This document shows positions 51,789-61,894 of a stretch of DNA of 64,000 bases, piece by piece. This DNA is from Agromyces bracchium (GTDB taxonomy: Bacteria; Actinomycetota; Actinomycetes; Actinomycetales; Microbacteriaceae): NCBI RefSeq assembly GCF_009709675.1, contig NZ_WMLB01000025.1, positions 1-64,000 on the forward strand, read 5' to 3'. The position numbers and the translations under genes were made by a program. The notes beneath the pieces were generated by a model, which saw only the letters and a list, made by a program, of their open reading frames with translations, had not been told where the DNA came from and ran no database searches. How positions within the stretch are numbered: position 1 is the first letter of the stretch; every line of letters starts with the position of its first letter.

Positions 51789-51794
51789 AGTCTA
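51789..51794 (-). promoter_or_regulatory. leaderless -10 of uvrB
   Basis: TAGACT on the minus strand, 7 nt before the ATG; the same hexamer is used at uvrA. Confidence 0.65.
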
Positions 51795-51818
51795 GGTCGG
51801 CCCACCGACACGCGGGCC

Positions 51819-51839
51819 GGGTACGCCGAGGGCGTACCC
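51819..51839. repeat. perfect inverted repeat upstream of uvrB
   Basis: GGGTACGCC-GAG-GGCGTACCC, 9-bp arms with a 3-nt spacer, between the coaE stop and the uvrB -10. It may end coaE transcription (no U-tract) or bind a regulator just upstream of the uvrB -35 region. Confidence 0.7.
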
Positions 51840-51889
51840 CCGACCGTCTCGACGCGACGCCCGCCCGTCGGCCCGCGGGCCGGGACCGA

Positions 51890-52507
51890 TCAGGCGTGCT
51901 TGGCGCGCCTCGCCCGGTCGATGTCGACCCACAGCGCGTCGGCCTGGCTCATGGTGTGCGCGATCGTGCCGCCCGTGTCGATGACGACATCCGCCACCGC
52001 GCGTCGCTCCTCGTCGCTCACCTGCGCGTCGACGCGAGCCTCGGCCTGGATCGGATCGAGGCCGCGCTCCTCGACCAGTCGCTTGACCTGCGCCCGCTTC
52101 GGGGCGCTCGTGACGACGACGAGGTCGAACGGGTGGTCGACCTGCGCCTCGACGAGGAGCGGGACGTCGTACACGACGACGGCCTGCGGGTCCTCGGCCT
52201 CGGCCTTCGCGATGAGCTTGGCGGAGAGCTCGCGGACCGCCGGATGCACGATCGCGTTCAGTCTGGCTCGCGCGTCGTCGTCGTGGAACACGAGATCGCC
52301 GAGCCGCTGCCGGTCGAGGGTCCCGTCGGGCTTCCGGACCTCCTCGCCGAACGCGGCGACGATCTCCTCCAGGCAGGTCGTTCCCGGTTCGACGACGCGG
52401 CGGGCGAGCTGGTCGGCGTCGAGGTGGATGGCGCCGTGCTCCACGAGCCGACGCGCAACGGTGGATTTGCCCGACGCGATGCCGCCGGTGAGGCCGATCA
52501 GATACAC
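51890..52507 (-). CDS. coaE: dephospho-CoA kinase
   Basis: 205 residues. It phosphorylates dephospho-CoA in the last step of coenzyme A synthesis. The P-loop is LIGLTGGIASGKSTVARRL at the start; HLDADQLARRVVEPG and VVYDVPLLVEAQVDHPFDLV are family motifs. GTG start (MYLIGLTGG) with no Shine-Dalgarno site; TAGAGT lies 6 nt upstream. It stands between rpsA and uvrB, as in many actinobacteria, with DUF4126 inserted divergently. Confidence 0.96.
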   Translation of the reverse strand: MYLIGLTGGIASGKSTVARRLVEHGAIHLDADQLARRVVEPGTTCLEEIVAAFGEEVRKPDGTLDRQRLGDLVFHDDDARARLNAIVHPAVRELSAKLIAKAEAEDPQAVVVYDVPLLVEAQVDHPFDLVVVTSAPKRAQVKRLVEERGLDPIQAEARVDAQVSDEERRAVADVVIDTGGTIAHTMSQADALWVDIDRARRAKHA

Positions 52508-52513
52508 ACCACC

Positions 52514-52519
52514 ACTCTA
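52514..52519 (-). promoter_or_regulatory. leaderless -10 of coaE
   Basis: TAGAGT on the minus strand, 6 nt before the GTG start. The bases between are GGTGGT and cannot serve as a ribosome binding site at that distance. Confidence 0.6.
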
Positions 52520-52565
52520 TTGGTGTGCGACACTTCACCCGAAGGCGAGGCGACGGGAGACGCGG

Positions 52566-53174
52566 ATGCTCGAGGTGCTGACCGCATCGGGCCTCGCGCT
52601 CGCGGCCGGACTCAACGCCTGGATCCCGCTCATCCTGCTCGGAGCGCTCGACCGCTGGACCGACCTCGTCGACCTGCCCTCCGGCTGGGAGTGGCTGTCG
52701 AACGAGTGGGTCCTCCTCATCCTGTTCGTCCTCCTCGTCGTCGAGGTCGTCGCCGACAAGATCCCGGGGCTCGATTCCGTGAACGATGCGATCCAGACGT
52801 TCGTCCGGCCGACGGCGGGCGGCCTCGCGTTCGGATCGGGCATCGGCGCGACGACCGTCGCCGTGCAGGATCCAGAGGCATTCTTCTCCTCGCCCGACTG
52901 GATCCCGGTCGCGGTCGGCGTCGTGCTCGCGTTGGGCGTCCACGTCGCCAAGGCTGCGGCACGGCCCGTCGTCAACGCGTCCACCGCGGGCGTCGGCGCA
53001 CCGATCGCGAGCTCGATCGAGGACGTCGGGAGCGTCTCGCTGTCGATCGCCGCACTGCTCGCTCCCCTGCTCGTCATCATCGCGCTCGTCATCATGATCG
53101 CGCTCCTCGTCGTGCTCGCGCGGCGCCGGCGCGACCGGCGACGACGACGGGATGCCGCGGCATCCGGCCCCTGA
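52566..53174 (+). CDS. DUF4126 membrane protein
   Basis: 202 residues. It has four or five predicted helices (LTASGLALAAGLNAWIPLIL, WVLLILFVLLVVEVVADKIP, WIPVAVGVVLALGVHVAKAA, and SLSIAALLAPLLVIIALVIM running on to VVLA) and an Arg-rich cytoplasmic tail. DUF4126 proteins have no established function. The ATG at 52566 follows GGGAG. The coding end contains a 16-nt palindrome made of GGATGCCGC and its complement (53150-53165). Divergent from coaE, convergent with rpsA. Confidence 0.86.
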   Translation: MLEVLTASGLALAAGLNAWIPLILLGALDRWTDLVDLPSGWEWLSNEWVLLILFVLLVVEVVADKIPGLDSVNDAIQTFVRPTAGGLAFGSGIGATTVAVQDPEAFFSSPDWIPVAVGVVLALGVHVAKAAARPVVNASTAGVGAPIASSIEDVGSVSLSIAALLAPLLVIIALVIMIALLVVLARRRRDRRRRRDAAASGP

Positions 53175-53211
53175 ACCGGGACGCGCCCCACGGCGCAGGC
53201 GTGCAGACGCC

Positions 53212-53243
53212 GGAAGGCCGGCCCCCGAGGGGACCGGCCTTCC
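53212..53243. terminator. bidirectional hairpin between DUF4126 gene and rpsA
   Basis: A perfect 10-bp outer stem GGAAGGCCGG/CCGGCCTTCC and an inner CCCC/GGGG stem lie between two convergent genes. No strong U-tract. Confidence 0.8.
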
Positions 53244-53279
53244 GTGTGCCGTTCGCGCAGCGCGAGCCGCGCGTCGCGA

Positions 53280-54728
53280 CTAGTTGCTCGAGAGCTTCTC
53301 GCGCAGCGCCGCCAGCGAGGCGTCGTCGGCGAGGGTGCCCGCGCCGGCCGACTCGCTGGAGTACGACGAGGTGCCCGACGAGAACGAGTCGTCCGAAGCC
53401 TGCGCCGCGAGCGAGGCCGCGACCTGCTTCTTGTGCGCTTCCCAGCGAGCCTGGGCTGCAGCGTACTCCTGCTCCCACTTCTCGCGCTGGGCTTCGAAGC
53501 CCTCGCGCCACTCGTTGGTCTCGGGGTCGAAGCCCTCGGGGTACTTGTAGTTGCCCTGCTCGTCGTACTCGGTGAGCATGCCGTAGAGCGCCGGGTCGAA
53601 CTCGGTGCCCTCGGGGTCGACGCCCTCGTTGGCCTGCTTGAGCGAGAGCGAGATGCGGCGACGCTCGAGGTCGATGTCGATGACCTTGACGAAGACCTCC
53701 TCGCCCACCGAAACGACCTGCTCGGCCAGCTCGACGTGACGGCCCGACAGCTCCGAGATGTGCACGAGGCCCTCGATGCCGTCCGCGACGCGGACGAACG
53801 CACCGAACGGGACGAGCTTCGTGACCTTGCCCGGGGTGACCTGGCCGATCGCGTGCGTGCGCGCGAAGACCTGCCACGGGTCCTCCTGGGTCGCCTTGAG
53901 CGACAGCGAGACGCGCTCGCGGTCGAGCTCGACGGAGAGCACCTCGACGGTGACCTCCTGGCCGACCTCGACGACCTCGGACGCGTGCTCGATGTGCTTC
54001 CACGAGAGCTCCGAGACGTGGACGAGACCGTCGACGCCACCGAGGTCGACGAACGCACCGAAGTTGACGATCGACGAGATGACACCCTTGCGGATCTGGC
54101 CCGGGTGGAGGTTCTGCAGGAAGGTCGAGCGCGACTCCGACTGGGTCTGCTCGAGGAGGGCGCGACGCGACAGGACCACGTTGTTGCGGTTCTTGTCGAG
54201 CTCGAGGATCTTCGCCTCGATCTCCTGGCCGAGGTACGGCGTGAGGTCGCGGACGCGGCGCAGCTCGATGAGCGACGCGGGCAGGAAGCCGCGGAGGCCG
54301 ATGTCGACGATGAGGCCGCCCTTGACGACCTCGATGACCGAGCCGGTGACGACGCCGTCGTTCTCCTTGATCTTCTCCACGTCGCCCCACGCGCGCTCGT
54401 ACTGCGCGCGCTTCTTCGACAGGATCAGGCGGCCTTCCTTGTCCTCCTTCTGGAGGACGAGGGCCTCGACGGTGTCGCCGACCTCGACGACCTCGCTGGG
54501 GTCGACGTCGTGCTTGATGGAAAGTTCGCGCGAGGGGATGACACCCTCGGTCTTGTAGCCGACGTCGAGGAGGACCTCGTCGCGGTCGATCTTCACGACG
54601 GTGCCCTCGATGAGGTCGCCGTCGTTGAAGAACTTGAGCGTCTTCTCGACCGCGGCGAGGAAATCGTCAGCAGATCCGATGTCGTTGATCGCGACCTGCT
54701 TGGGCGCCTTGGTCGTTGCGGTTGTCAT
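53280..54728 (-). CDS. rpsA: 30S ribosomal protein S1
   Basis: 482 residues. It binds mRNA at the 30S subunit. Four S1 domains are visible (about residues 35-105, 120-190, 205-275, 290-360), for example GLIVDIGLRGFLPASLIELR, GAFVDLGGVDGLVHVSELSW and GAFVRVADGIEGLVHISELS. The C-terminal ~120 residues are acidic and Ser/Ala-rich, ending LREKLSSN. Actinobacterial S1 has four domains instead of the six of E. coli. ATG start; the leader is ~105 nt. Confidence 0.97.
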   Translation of the reverse strand: MTTATTKAPKQVAINDIGSADDFLAAVEKTLKFFNDGDLIEGTVVKIDRDEVLLDVGYKTEGVIPSRELSIKHDVDPSEVVEVGDTVEALVLQKEDKEGRLILSKKRAQYERAWGDVEKIKENDGVVTGSVIEVVKGGLIVDIGLRGFLPASLIELRRVRDLTPYLGQEIEAKILELDKNRNNVVLSRRALLEQTQSESRSTFLQNLHPGQIRKGVISSIVNFGAFVDLGGVDGLVHVSELSWKHIEHASEVVEVGQEVTVEVLSVELDRERVSLSLKATQEDPWQVFARTHAIGQVTPGKVTKLVPFGAFVRVADGIEGLVHISELSGRHVELAEQVVSVGEEVFVKVIDIDLERRRISLSLKQANEGVDPEGTEFDPALYGMLTEYDEQGNYKYPEGFDPETNEWREGFEAQREKWEQEYAAAQARWEAHKKQVAASLAAQASDDSFSSGTSSYSSESAGAGTLADDASLAALREKLSSN

Positions 54729-54819
54729 GTAGTGGATGCTCCGAATGGACAGTATCGGGCCCGACGCGGGAAGAGCGGTGTCTTTGGTTGGTCCGCGACG
54801 GGCAGGCGGACAGGATCGT

Positions 54820-54866
54820 CACACGAGTGACGCTCCATCCTAGCGGGACACGGCAGCGCCGGGCAA
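54820..54866 (-). promoter_or_regulatory. promoter and leader hairpin of rpsA
   Basis: On the minus strand TTGCCC and TAGGAT (54837-54842) are about 18 nt apart. Just downstream, CGTCAC-TCGT-GTGACG forms a small hairpin early in the leader. The rpsA start has only a distant GGAG, so the leader may matter for control. Confidence 0.55.
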
Positions 54867-54958
54867 CCCGGGCGTGTCGCGATGCGAGCCGCCGGCGCCG
54901 CACCCCCGGTCGCCCACGCCCCGTCGGCGCGCGATACCGATGGTCGGGCGGGTCCGCC

Positions 54959-56623
54959 TCACGCCGCCAGCGCACCCCGCAGCGTGTCGAGCCCGACCCC
55001 GCCGAGCGAGAGCGCCCGGCGGTGGAAGGCGCGGATGTCGAAGCGCTCCCCCTCGCGCCGGCGCACGTCGTCGCGCAGCTGCTCCCAGATCCGCTGCCCG
55101 ACCTTGTACGACGGCGCCTGTCCGGGCCAGCCGAGGTAGCGGTGCACCTCGAAGCGCACGAACTCGGGCGGCATGTTCACGTTCCGGCCCATGAACTCGA
55201 ACGCGTACTCCCCCGTCCAGGCGCCCTCACCGTCCGGACGCTGCTTGCCGAGGTGCACGCCGATGTCGAGCACGACGCGCGCCGCTCGCATCCGCTGCCC
55301 GTCGAGCATGCCGAGCCGGTCGGCCGGGTCGTCGAGGTATCCGAGGTCCTGCATGAGCCGCTCGGCGTAGAGCGCCCAGCCCTCGGCGTGCCCCGACGTG
55401 CCGGCGAGCTGGCGTCGCCAGGTGTTCAACTGCCGCCGGTTGACGACGGCCTGGCCGATCTGCAGGTGATGGCCCGGGACCCCCTCGTGGTACACCGTGG
55501 TCTTCTCGCGCCAGGTGTCGAACTCGGTGACGCCCTCGGGCACCGACCACCACATGCGCCCCGGGCGCGTGAAGTCGTCGCTCGGACCCGTGTAGTAGAT
55601 GCCGCCCTCCTGGGTCGGCGCGATGCGGCACTCGAGCGTGCGGATCTCCTCGGGGATGTCGAACTGGGTCGCGCCGAGCTCTGCGACGGCACGGTCGCTC
55701 GTCTCCTGCATCCATCGCTGCAGCGCGTCGGTGCCGACGAGCTTGCGCGCCGGGTCGGACTCGAGGTGCGCGACCGCCTCCTCGACGCTCGCACCCGGGA
55801 GGATCTGGTCGGCGACGGCCTCCTGCTCGGCGACCATCCGGGCGAGTTCCTCGATGCCCCACTCGTACGTCTCGTCGAGGTCGATCACCGCGCCGAGGAA
55901 GTGACGGGACCGGAGCGCGTAGACCTCGCGGCCGACCGCGTCGGCCTCGCCCGCGCGCGGCGCGAGCTCGACCTCGAGGAACTCGGCGAGACGGCCGTAG
56001 GCTGATGCGGCGCCCGCGGCGCCCGCGTCGAGGTCGCGTCGCAGCGCCTCGCCGGCCACCGCGCCCGCGCCCCCGATGAAGGTGGGGAAGAACCCGTCGT
56101 GCCGCGCATGACGCCGTGCCTGCACCGCGACCTCGTGGACCTGTCGGACCGCCGGCACGATGCCGCGCTCCACTCCGAGGCGGAGCGTCTCGACGTATCC
56201 GTCGATCGCTCCGGCGACCGCACCCAGCCTCGTGGCGATCCGCGCCCAGTCCTCCTCGGCGGCGGTGGGCATCAGGTCGAAGACCTCGCGGATCTCCTGG
56301 GCGGGGCTCGCGATGACGTTGAGGTCGCGCAGGTGGAGCCCGGCGGCGTCCGCCCCGAGGTCGAGCCCGAGTTCGCCTCCGAGGTCGGCCACCGTGATCC
56401 GGTCCACGTCGTCGACCGGGTTCGCCGCCTCGAGCGCCGCTCGCGTCGCTCGGACGGCCGCGATGCGGGCCTCGTGGCCGTCGGGCGAGAAGTCCGGAAG
56501 CCGGTGGTCCTGGTCGGTGCGACCGATGTACGTGCCGACGGTCGGATTGAGCACGACGATCGTGTCGACCCACTCCTCGGCGATGCGGTCGACGTCCGTG
56601 GGAGCGCGGTCTTCGGTGGCCAT
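54959..56623 (-). CDS. DUF885 family protein (putative metallopeptidase)
   Basis: 554 residues. The DUF885 family resembles zinc carboxypeptidases. The likely metal site is TVYHEGVPGHHLQIGQAVVN, an HExxxGHH motif near residue 378, with TSGHAEGWALYAERLMQDLG downstream supplying a conserved Glu. There is no signal peptide, so it should be cytoplasmic. The start at 56623 is preferred because TAGGCT lies 7 nt upstream; longer frames enter polA. Function and substrate are unproven. Confidence 0.88.
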   Translation of the reverse strand: MATEDRAPTDVDRIAEEWVDTIVVLNPTVGTYIGRTDQDHRLPDFSPDGHEARIAAVRATRAALEAANPVDDVDRITVADLGGELGLDLGADAAGLHLRDLNVIASPAQEIREVFDLMPTAAEEDWARIATRLGAVAGAIDGYVETLRLGVERGIVPAVRQVHEVAVQARRHARHDGFFPTFIGGAGAVAGEALRRDLDAGAAGAASAYGRLAEFLEVELAPRAGEADAVGREVYALRSRHFLGAVIDLDETYEWGIEELARMVAEQEAVADQILPGASVEEAVAHLESDPARKLVGTDALQRWMQETSDRAVAELGATQFDIPEEIRTLECRIAPTQEGGIYYTGPSDDFTRPGRMWWSVPEGVTEFDTWREKTTVYHEGVPGHHLQIGQAVVNRRQLNTWRRQLAGTSGHAEGWALYAERLMQDLGYLDDPADRLGMLDGQRMRAARVVLDIGVHLGKQRPDGEGAWTGEYAFEFMGRNVNMPPEFVRFEVHRYLGWPGQAPSYKVGQRIWEQLRDDVRRREGERFDIRAFHRRALSLGGVGLDTLRGALAA

Positions 56624-56630
56624 GACGGCG

Positions 56631-56636
56631 AGCCTA
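56631..56636 (-). promoter_or_regulatory. leaderless -10 of the DUF885 gene
   Basis: TAGGCT on the minus strand, 7 nt before the ATG. Confidence 0.55.
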
Positions 56637-56712
56637 GACGAGCGGATGCCGCGTCCGCGAAGTCGCGAGGAGGCCTCGGGTCCGAACCCGGCGAGGGGCG
56701 TCGGCGTCGGGC

Positions 56713-59400
56713 TCAGTGCGCCGCGTCCTCCCAGTCGCGCCCGCGCCCGACCTGCACGTCGAGGGGCACGAGGAGGTCGGTGGCATGCGCCATCCGGTCG
56801 TGCACGAGCGCCTCGAGCTCGTCGCCCTCGCCCGCGGCCACCTCGAAGATGAGCTCGTCGTGCACCTGCATGAGCATGCGCGAACGGAGGTCGCGCTCCT
56901 GCAGCTCGCGCTCGACGCCGATCATCGCGAACTTCATGATGTCGGCGGCTGAGCCCTGGATCGGTGCGTTGAGCGCGGCACGCTCGGCGTTCTCGCGCAG
57001 CACCCGGTTCGGGCTGTTCAGGTCGGGGAACGGACGGCGTCGGCCGAAGATCGTCTCGGTGTACCCGTCGAGCTTCGCCTGGGCGACGACCCCGCGCAGG
57101 TAGTCGCGGACGGCGCCGAATCGCTCGAAGTAGTCCTTCATCAGCTGCGTCGCCTCGGCGCGATCGATGCGCAGCTGCTTCGACAGGCCGAAGGCGCTGA
57201 GCCCATAGGCGAGCCCGTACGACATCGCCTTGACCTTCGTGCGCATGAGCGGCGTGACCTCGCCCGGGTCGACGTCGAAGATGCGTGCGCCCACGAATCG
57301 GTGGAGGTCCTCCCCGGAGTGGAAGGCCTCGATGAGCCCCGGATCCTCCGAGAGGTGCGCCATGATCCGCATCTCGATCTGCGAGTAGTCGGCCGTCAGC
57401 AGCTCGACGTAGTCGGCGCCGTGCGTGAACGCGGCGCGGATGCGCCGCCCCTCCTCGGTGCGGACCGGGATGTTCTGCAGGTTCGGGTCGGTCGAGGAGA
57501 TGCGGCCCGTCGTGGTGCCGACCTGCACGTAGCTCGTGTGCACGCGGCCGTCGGACTGGATCGACTTGTCGAGCGTCTCGACGATCTGCCGGAGCTTGGT
57601 CGCATCGCGGTGCTCGAGGAGGAGGCCGAGGAACGGGTGCGGATTCGTCTCCTGCAGGTCGGCGAGCGCCCCCGCGTCGGTCGAGTAGCCCGTCTTGGTG
57701 GCGCGCGTCTTCGGCATGCCGAGTTGGTCGAACAGCACCTCCTGCAGCTGCTTCGGCGAACCGAGGTTCACCTCGCGCCCGATCTCGTCGTATGCCGACT
57801 GCGCCAGCGCCGCCGCCCGCTCCCCGAGCTGGCCGGAGAGTGCGGCGAGTTTCTCGTGCTCGACCGTGACGCCGCGGAGCTCCATCTCGGCGAGGACGCC
57901 GACGATCGGGATCTCGAGGTCGGCGAGGACCCGCCGCGACCCCTCGGAGAGTGCCGCGAGCACGTGCGGGGCGACGCGCAGCGAGTACCACGCGAACTCC
58001 GGTGCACCGGCCGTGCTGTCGGCGTCGGGCACGAGCTGCGACGGGTCGGCCATGGGAACGGTCTCGCCGAGATAGCGGGAGACGAGGTCGACGAGGTCCT
58101 TCTCCGCCAGGCTCGGGCGGACGAGCCATCCGGCGATGAGCGTATCGACGACGAGTCCGTCGAAGGGCAGGCCCGAGCGGCGCAGCGCCTTGAGCTGCGG
58201 CTTCGCATCGGTCATCACCTTCGGGGCATCGCTCGCGAGCCAGGCCTCGAACGGCGCGAGCTCGACCGTGCCGGCGGCCCAGTCGAGCCGCACGCTCTCG
58301 GTGGTGCTCGCGATGCCGGCGCCGATCACCCGGCCGTCGAGCACCTCGAGGCTGAGTCCGAGGCCGGCGGGCTCGGCCGCCGTCGCGCGGGCGAACCAGG
58401 CTGCGAGCTCGTCGCCGCGAAGTGCCTGCGGGACCGGGGCCACCGCGGCGGGCTCGGCCTCGGCGGACAGTGCGGCGGTGCCGTCGGCCGTCAGCCCGTT
58501 CGACTCGGCCGCCATCTTGGTGACGCGCTCGAGCAGGGTCTTGAACTCGAGCCGGTCGAACAGCTCGCGGACCGCGGCTTCGTCCATCGGCTGCGCCGCG
58601 AGATCGGGGAGCTCGACGTCGAGGTCGAGATCGCGCACGAGTCGGTTGAGTCGGCGGTTGCGCACCGCGTTCTCGCGCTCGCGGCGCAGGTTGTCGCCGA
58701 CGACGCCCTTGATCTCGTCGATGTGCTCGAGGATGCCGTCGAGGCTGCCGTACAGGCCGAGCCACTTGACGGCCGTCTTCTCGCCGACCTTCGTGATGCC
58801 GGGCAGGTTGTCGCTCGTCTCGCCGACGAGCGCGGCGACGTCGGGGTACTGCTCGGGCCGGACGCCGTAGCGCTCGAGCACGGCGTCGGCGTCGTAGCGC
58901 TTCAGCTGCGACACGCCCTGCACGTTCGGGTAGAGCAGGGTGACGTCGTCGTCGACGAGCTGGATGGTGTCGCGATCGCCGGAGACGACGAGCACGTCGA
59001 ACCCCTCGGCGGCACCGCGGGTGGCGAGCGTGGCGAGGATGTCGTCGGCCTCGAAGTCCTCCTTCTCGAGCACCGTGATCCGCATGGCGCGCAGCGCCTC
59101 CTTCAGGAGGCCGATCTGCCCCTTGAACTCGTGCGGCGTCTCGCTGCGGTTGGCCTTGTACTCGGTGTACTCACGAGTGCGGAAGGACTGGCGCGAGGTG
59201 TCGAAGGCGACCGCGAGGTGCGTCGGCTTCTCGTTGCGCAGCAGCATGAGCAGCATCGACAGGAAGCCGTGGATCGCGTTCGTGTGCTGACCGTCTCGGG
59301 TGCTGAAGCTGTCGACGGGGAGTGCGTAGAAGGCGCGGTAGGCCAGGGAGTGGCCGTCGACGACGAGCAGGGTGGGCTTCACGGGGGTGGGGTCGGGCAC
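56713..59400 (-). CDS. polA: DNA polymerase I
   Basis: 895 residues. It removes primers and fills repair gaps. The N-terminal 5'-3' exonuclease is intact (VVDGHSLAYRAFYALPVDSF, EKEDFEADDILATLATRGAA). The middle 3'-5' exonuclease domain lacks the DxE and other acidic residues, so it is probably inactive, as in relatives. Polymerase motifs A (TADYSQIEMRIMAHL), B (RTKVKAMSYGLAYGLS) and C (MQVHDELIFEV) are complete. GTG start with a -10 6 nt upstream. Confidence 0.97.
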   Translation of the reverse strand: MPDPTPVKPTLLVVDGHSLAYRAFYALPVDSFSTRDGQHTNAIHGFLSMLLMLLRNEKPTHLAVAFDTSRQSFRTREYTEYKANRSETPHEFKGQIGLLKEALRAMRITVLEKEDFEADDILATLATRGAAEGFDVLVVSGDRDTIQLVDDDVTLLYPNVQGVSQLKRYDADAVLERYGVRPEQYPDVAALVGETSDNLPGITKVGEKTAVKWLGLYGSLDGILEHIDEIKGVVGDNLRRERENAVRNRRLNRLVRDLDLDVELPDLAAQPMDEAAVRELFDRLEFKTLLERVTKMAAESNGLTADGTAALSAEAEPAAVAPVPQALRGDELAAWFARATAAEPAGLGLSLEVLDGRVIGAGIASTTESVRLDWAAGTVELAPFEAWLASDAPKVMTDAKPQLKALRRSGLPFDGLVVDTLIAGWLVRPSLAEKDLVDLVSRYLGETVPMADPSQLVPDADSTAGAPEFAWYSLRVAPHVLAALSEGSRRVLADLEIPIVGVLAEMELRGVTVEHEKLAALSGQLGERAAALAQSAYDEIGREVNLGSPKQLQEVLFDQLGMPKTRATKTGYSTDAGALADLQETNPHPFLGLLLEHRDATKLRQIVETLDKSIQSDGRVHTSYVQVGTTTGRISSTDPNLQNIPVRTEEGRRIRAAFTHGADYVELLTADYSQIEMRIMAHLSEDPGLIEAFHSGEDLHRFVGARIFDVDPGEVTPLMRTKVKAMSYGLAYGLSAFGLSKQLRIDRAEATQLMKDYFERFGAVRDYLRGVVAQAKLDGYTETIFGRRRPFPDLNSPNRVLRENAERAALNAPIQGSAADIMKFAMIGVERELQERDLRSRMLMQVHDELIFEVAAGEGDELEALVHDRMAHATDLLVPLDVQVGRGRDWEDAAH

Positions 59401-59406
59401 TTCACA

Positions 59407-59412
59407 AGACTA
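59407..59412 (-). promoter_or_regulatory. leaderless -10 of polA
   Basis: TAGTCT on the minus strand ends 6 nt before the GTG start; no ribosome binding site is present. Confidence 0.6.
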
Positions 59413-59452
59413 CAAGCGGGCACCGACACCGCCCGCCCCACGCGGGGGCCCC

Positions 59453-61792
59453 TCAGGGTGCCGTCCCGCCTCGCGCCGCGTCGAGGAGGATCCGCCGCTC
59501 CGCCGCCGCGACGACCCGCCGGGTGCGGTCCGCGGCATCGGGATTGACCGAGATCGAGTCGATGCCGAACCGTACGAGGTGCTCCGCGAACGCCGGCTCG
59601 TTCGAGGGCGCCTGACCGCACAGCGACGACGTGATCCCCGACGTACGACACGCCGTGATGATGCGCTCGATCGCATCGAGCACCGCGGCGTCGGACTCGT
59701 CGAACAGCTCGGCGCAGATCTCCGAATCGCGGTCGACGCCGAGCACGAGCTGCGTGAGGTCGTTCGAGCCGATCGAGACGCCGTCGATGCCCATCGCCGC
59801 ATACTCGGGGATGCGGTACACGACCGACGGCACCTCGGCCATGACCCAGCGCTTCAGCCCGCGCTGCCGGCCGAGCGGGCTCGCGTCGATGAGCTCGAGG
59901 CACGCCTCCAGCTCCCATCGCGTGCGCACGAACGGCAGCATGACGTGCAGGTTCGGCGTCTCCTCGCGCACCCGGGCGAGAAGCTCGAGCTCGAGTGCGA
60001 AGAGCTCGGGCTCCTGCACGTACCGGTACGCACCGCGGAACCCGATCATCGGGTTGTTCTCCTGCGGCTCGAAGCGGTCGCCGCCCTCGAGGCCGCGGAA
60101 CTCGTTCGTGCGGAAGTCGATCGTGCGGTAGACGACCGGCCGTCGCCCGAACGCGCGCGTCACCGCGAGAAGGGACTCGGTCATCCGACGTACGAACTCG
60201 TCGCGCTCGCCGCGCGCGAGCATCTCGCGGGGGTGCAGTCCGCCGAGCGCGTCGGTGATCATGAACTCCGCGCGCAGCAGACCCACCCCGTCGACGTCGA
60301 GGGCGGCGACATCCGCTGCCCGTTCCGCGATCGCGAGGTTGACGTAGAGCTTCGTGGCGAGCGACTCGAGCCCGTCTCGGCCCGCGGAGGTCGGCGCGAC
60401 CGGCGCGGTCGTGGCCGGCGGTGCGGATGGCGCGGCCGACGCCGGCCCCGCGGCATCCGCCCCCTCGACCACCTCGCCCTTCGCACCGTCGACCGTGACG
60501 AGCTCGCCGTCGCGCAGCACGGTCGTCGCCGTGCGCGCACCGACGACCGCGGGGACGCCGAGCTCCCGCGCGACGATCGCGGCATGGCAGGTCATGCCGC
60601 CGCCGTCCGTCACGACCGCGGCTGCGCGGCGCATGGTCGGGACCCAGTCGGGATTGGTCATGGGCGCGACGAGGATCTCCCCCGCCTGCAGCGCGGCTCC
60701 CTCGGCCGGGCTCTGCAGGATCCGGACGCGTCCGGTGACGTGCCCGGGTGCCGCGCCCAGGCCGCGCAGCAGCACCGTCCCGACGGGCGGGCCGCCCGCG
60801 CTGGAGCCCTCGTCCGCCGGACCGCCGCCGAGCGTGGTCACGGGCCGCGACTGCAGCATCCACAACCGTCCGCGGGAATACGCCCACTCGATGTCCTGGG
60901 GCTCGCCGTAGTGGTCCTCGACGCGCAGGCCGAGCGCGGCGACCTCGAGCACCTCGTCGTCGGTGAGCACGCGCGCGTCGGCCTCGGCGCCGCCGAGGTC
61001 CTCCCGGGCGACCGTTCCGTCGGCGGCGGGCACGAGCCGGTGCGTCTGGCGGCCGACCCGCACGGAGAGCAGGCGAGGACCCGGCTTCGCGAGGACGTAC
61101 GTGTCGGGCTCGACCGCGCCCGAGACGACGACCTCGCCGAGCCCCAGCGCCGCCTCGACCACGAGCCGATCGCGGGCGCCCGTCGACGGATCGACCGTGA
61201 ACATCACACCCGAGCGGTCGGACGCGACCTGCGTCTGCACGACCACGGCGAGCATCGGCTCCTCGTCCATGCGCTGGCTCGCGCGGTACGCGATGACCCG
61301 GTCGCCGTAGAGCGAGGCCCAGCAGTCGCGGATGTGATCGAGCACGGCCGCCTCGCCGATGACGTTGTTGTACGTCTCGTGCATGCCGGCGAAGGAGGTC
61401 CCCGCGGCATCCTCGGAGGTCGCCGACGAGCGCACGGCCACGGCGGCGCCTCCGAGGCGTCGGTACTCGCCGAGGACGGCGTCGCGCACGCGCTCGGGGA
61501 ACGTCACCCCGCGCACCGCCTCGCGGAGCTCGGCCGCGGCGCGCGGGAGCGCCTCCGGGTCCTCCGACACCGCGGCCGCGGCCCGGAAGCCGTCCATCAG
61601 CCGCGAGCGGATCCCGGCATGCTCGATGGCCTCGAGGTACGCCTCCGCCGTGACCACGAAGCCCGGCGGGACCGGGAGCCCGGCCGAGGTCATCTCGCCG
61701 AGGTTCGCCCCCTTGCCGCCGACGGATGCCGCGTCGCCGAGGCGCACGTCCTCGAAGCGGGTGACCAGGGTGGACGTGACCTCGTGCAGCAT
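59453..61792 (-). CDS. ppsA: phosphoenolpyruvate synthase
   Basis: 779 residues. It makes PEP from pyruvate and ATP. The N-terminal ATP-binding domain is clear ([40 protein letters not shown]), followed by the phosphohistidine domain ([20 protein letters not shown], His about 420) and, after an Ala/Pro linker, the PEP barrel ([36 protein letters not shown]). The complete barrel rules out rifampicin phosphotransferase. Start at 61792 has GGAG 6 nt upstream. With pyk nearby, both directions of the PEP-pyruvate step are encoded here. Confidence 0.92.
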   Translation of the reverse strand: MLHEVTSTLVTRFEDVRLGDAASVGGKGANLGEMTSAGLPVPPGFVVTAEAYLEAIEHAGIRSRLMDGFRAAAAVSEDPEALPRAAAELREAVRGVTFPERVRDAVLGEYRRLGGAAVAVRSSATSEDAAGTSFAGMHETYNNVIGEAAVLDHIRDCWASLYGDRVIAYRASQRMDEEPMLAVVVQTQVASDRSGVMFTVDPSTGARDRLVVEAALGLGEVVVSGAVEPDTYVLAKPGPRLLSVRVGRQTHRLVPAADGTVAREDLGGAEADARVLTDDEVLEVAALGLRVEDHYGEPQDIEWAYSRGRLWMLQSRPVTTLGGGPADEGSSAGGPPVGTVLLRGLGAAPGHVTGRVRILQSPAEGAALQAGEILVAPMTNPDWVPTMRRAAAVVTDGGGMTCHAAIVARELGVPAVVGARTATTVLRDGELVTVDGAKGEVVEGADAAGPASAAPSAPPATTAPVAPTSAGRDGLESLATKLYVNLAIAERAADVAALDVDGVGLLRAEFMITDALGGLHPREMLARGERDEFVRRMTESLLAVTRAFGRRPVVYRTIDFRTNEFRGLEGGDRFEPQENNPMIGFRGAYRYVQEPELFALELELLARVREETPNLHVMLPFVRTRWELEACLELIDASPLGRQRGLKRWVMAEVPSVVYRIPEYAAMGIDGVSIGSNDLTQLVLGVDRDSEICAELFDESDAAVLDAIERIITACRTSGITSSLCGQAPSNEPAFAEHLVRFGIDSISVNPDAADRTRRVVAAAERRILLDAARGGTAP

Positions 61793-61894
61793 GGTGCGCT
61801 CCGATTCGCTCGGCATCCGGGCCGGGCCGCCCCGGTACGCACACATCCTGCCCACGGGCCCGCTCGCCGGCCTAGGGCCGGAAGGCCCAGCGGG

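Noticed and set aside
59453-61792. ppsA as pyruvate phosphate dikinase or rifampicin phosphotransferase
   Set aside because: The C-terminal PEP barrel is complete, which excludes rifampicin phosphotransferase; length and motif order fit PEP synthase better than the ~880-residue dikinase.
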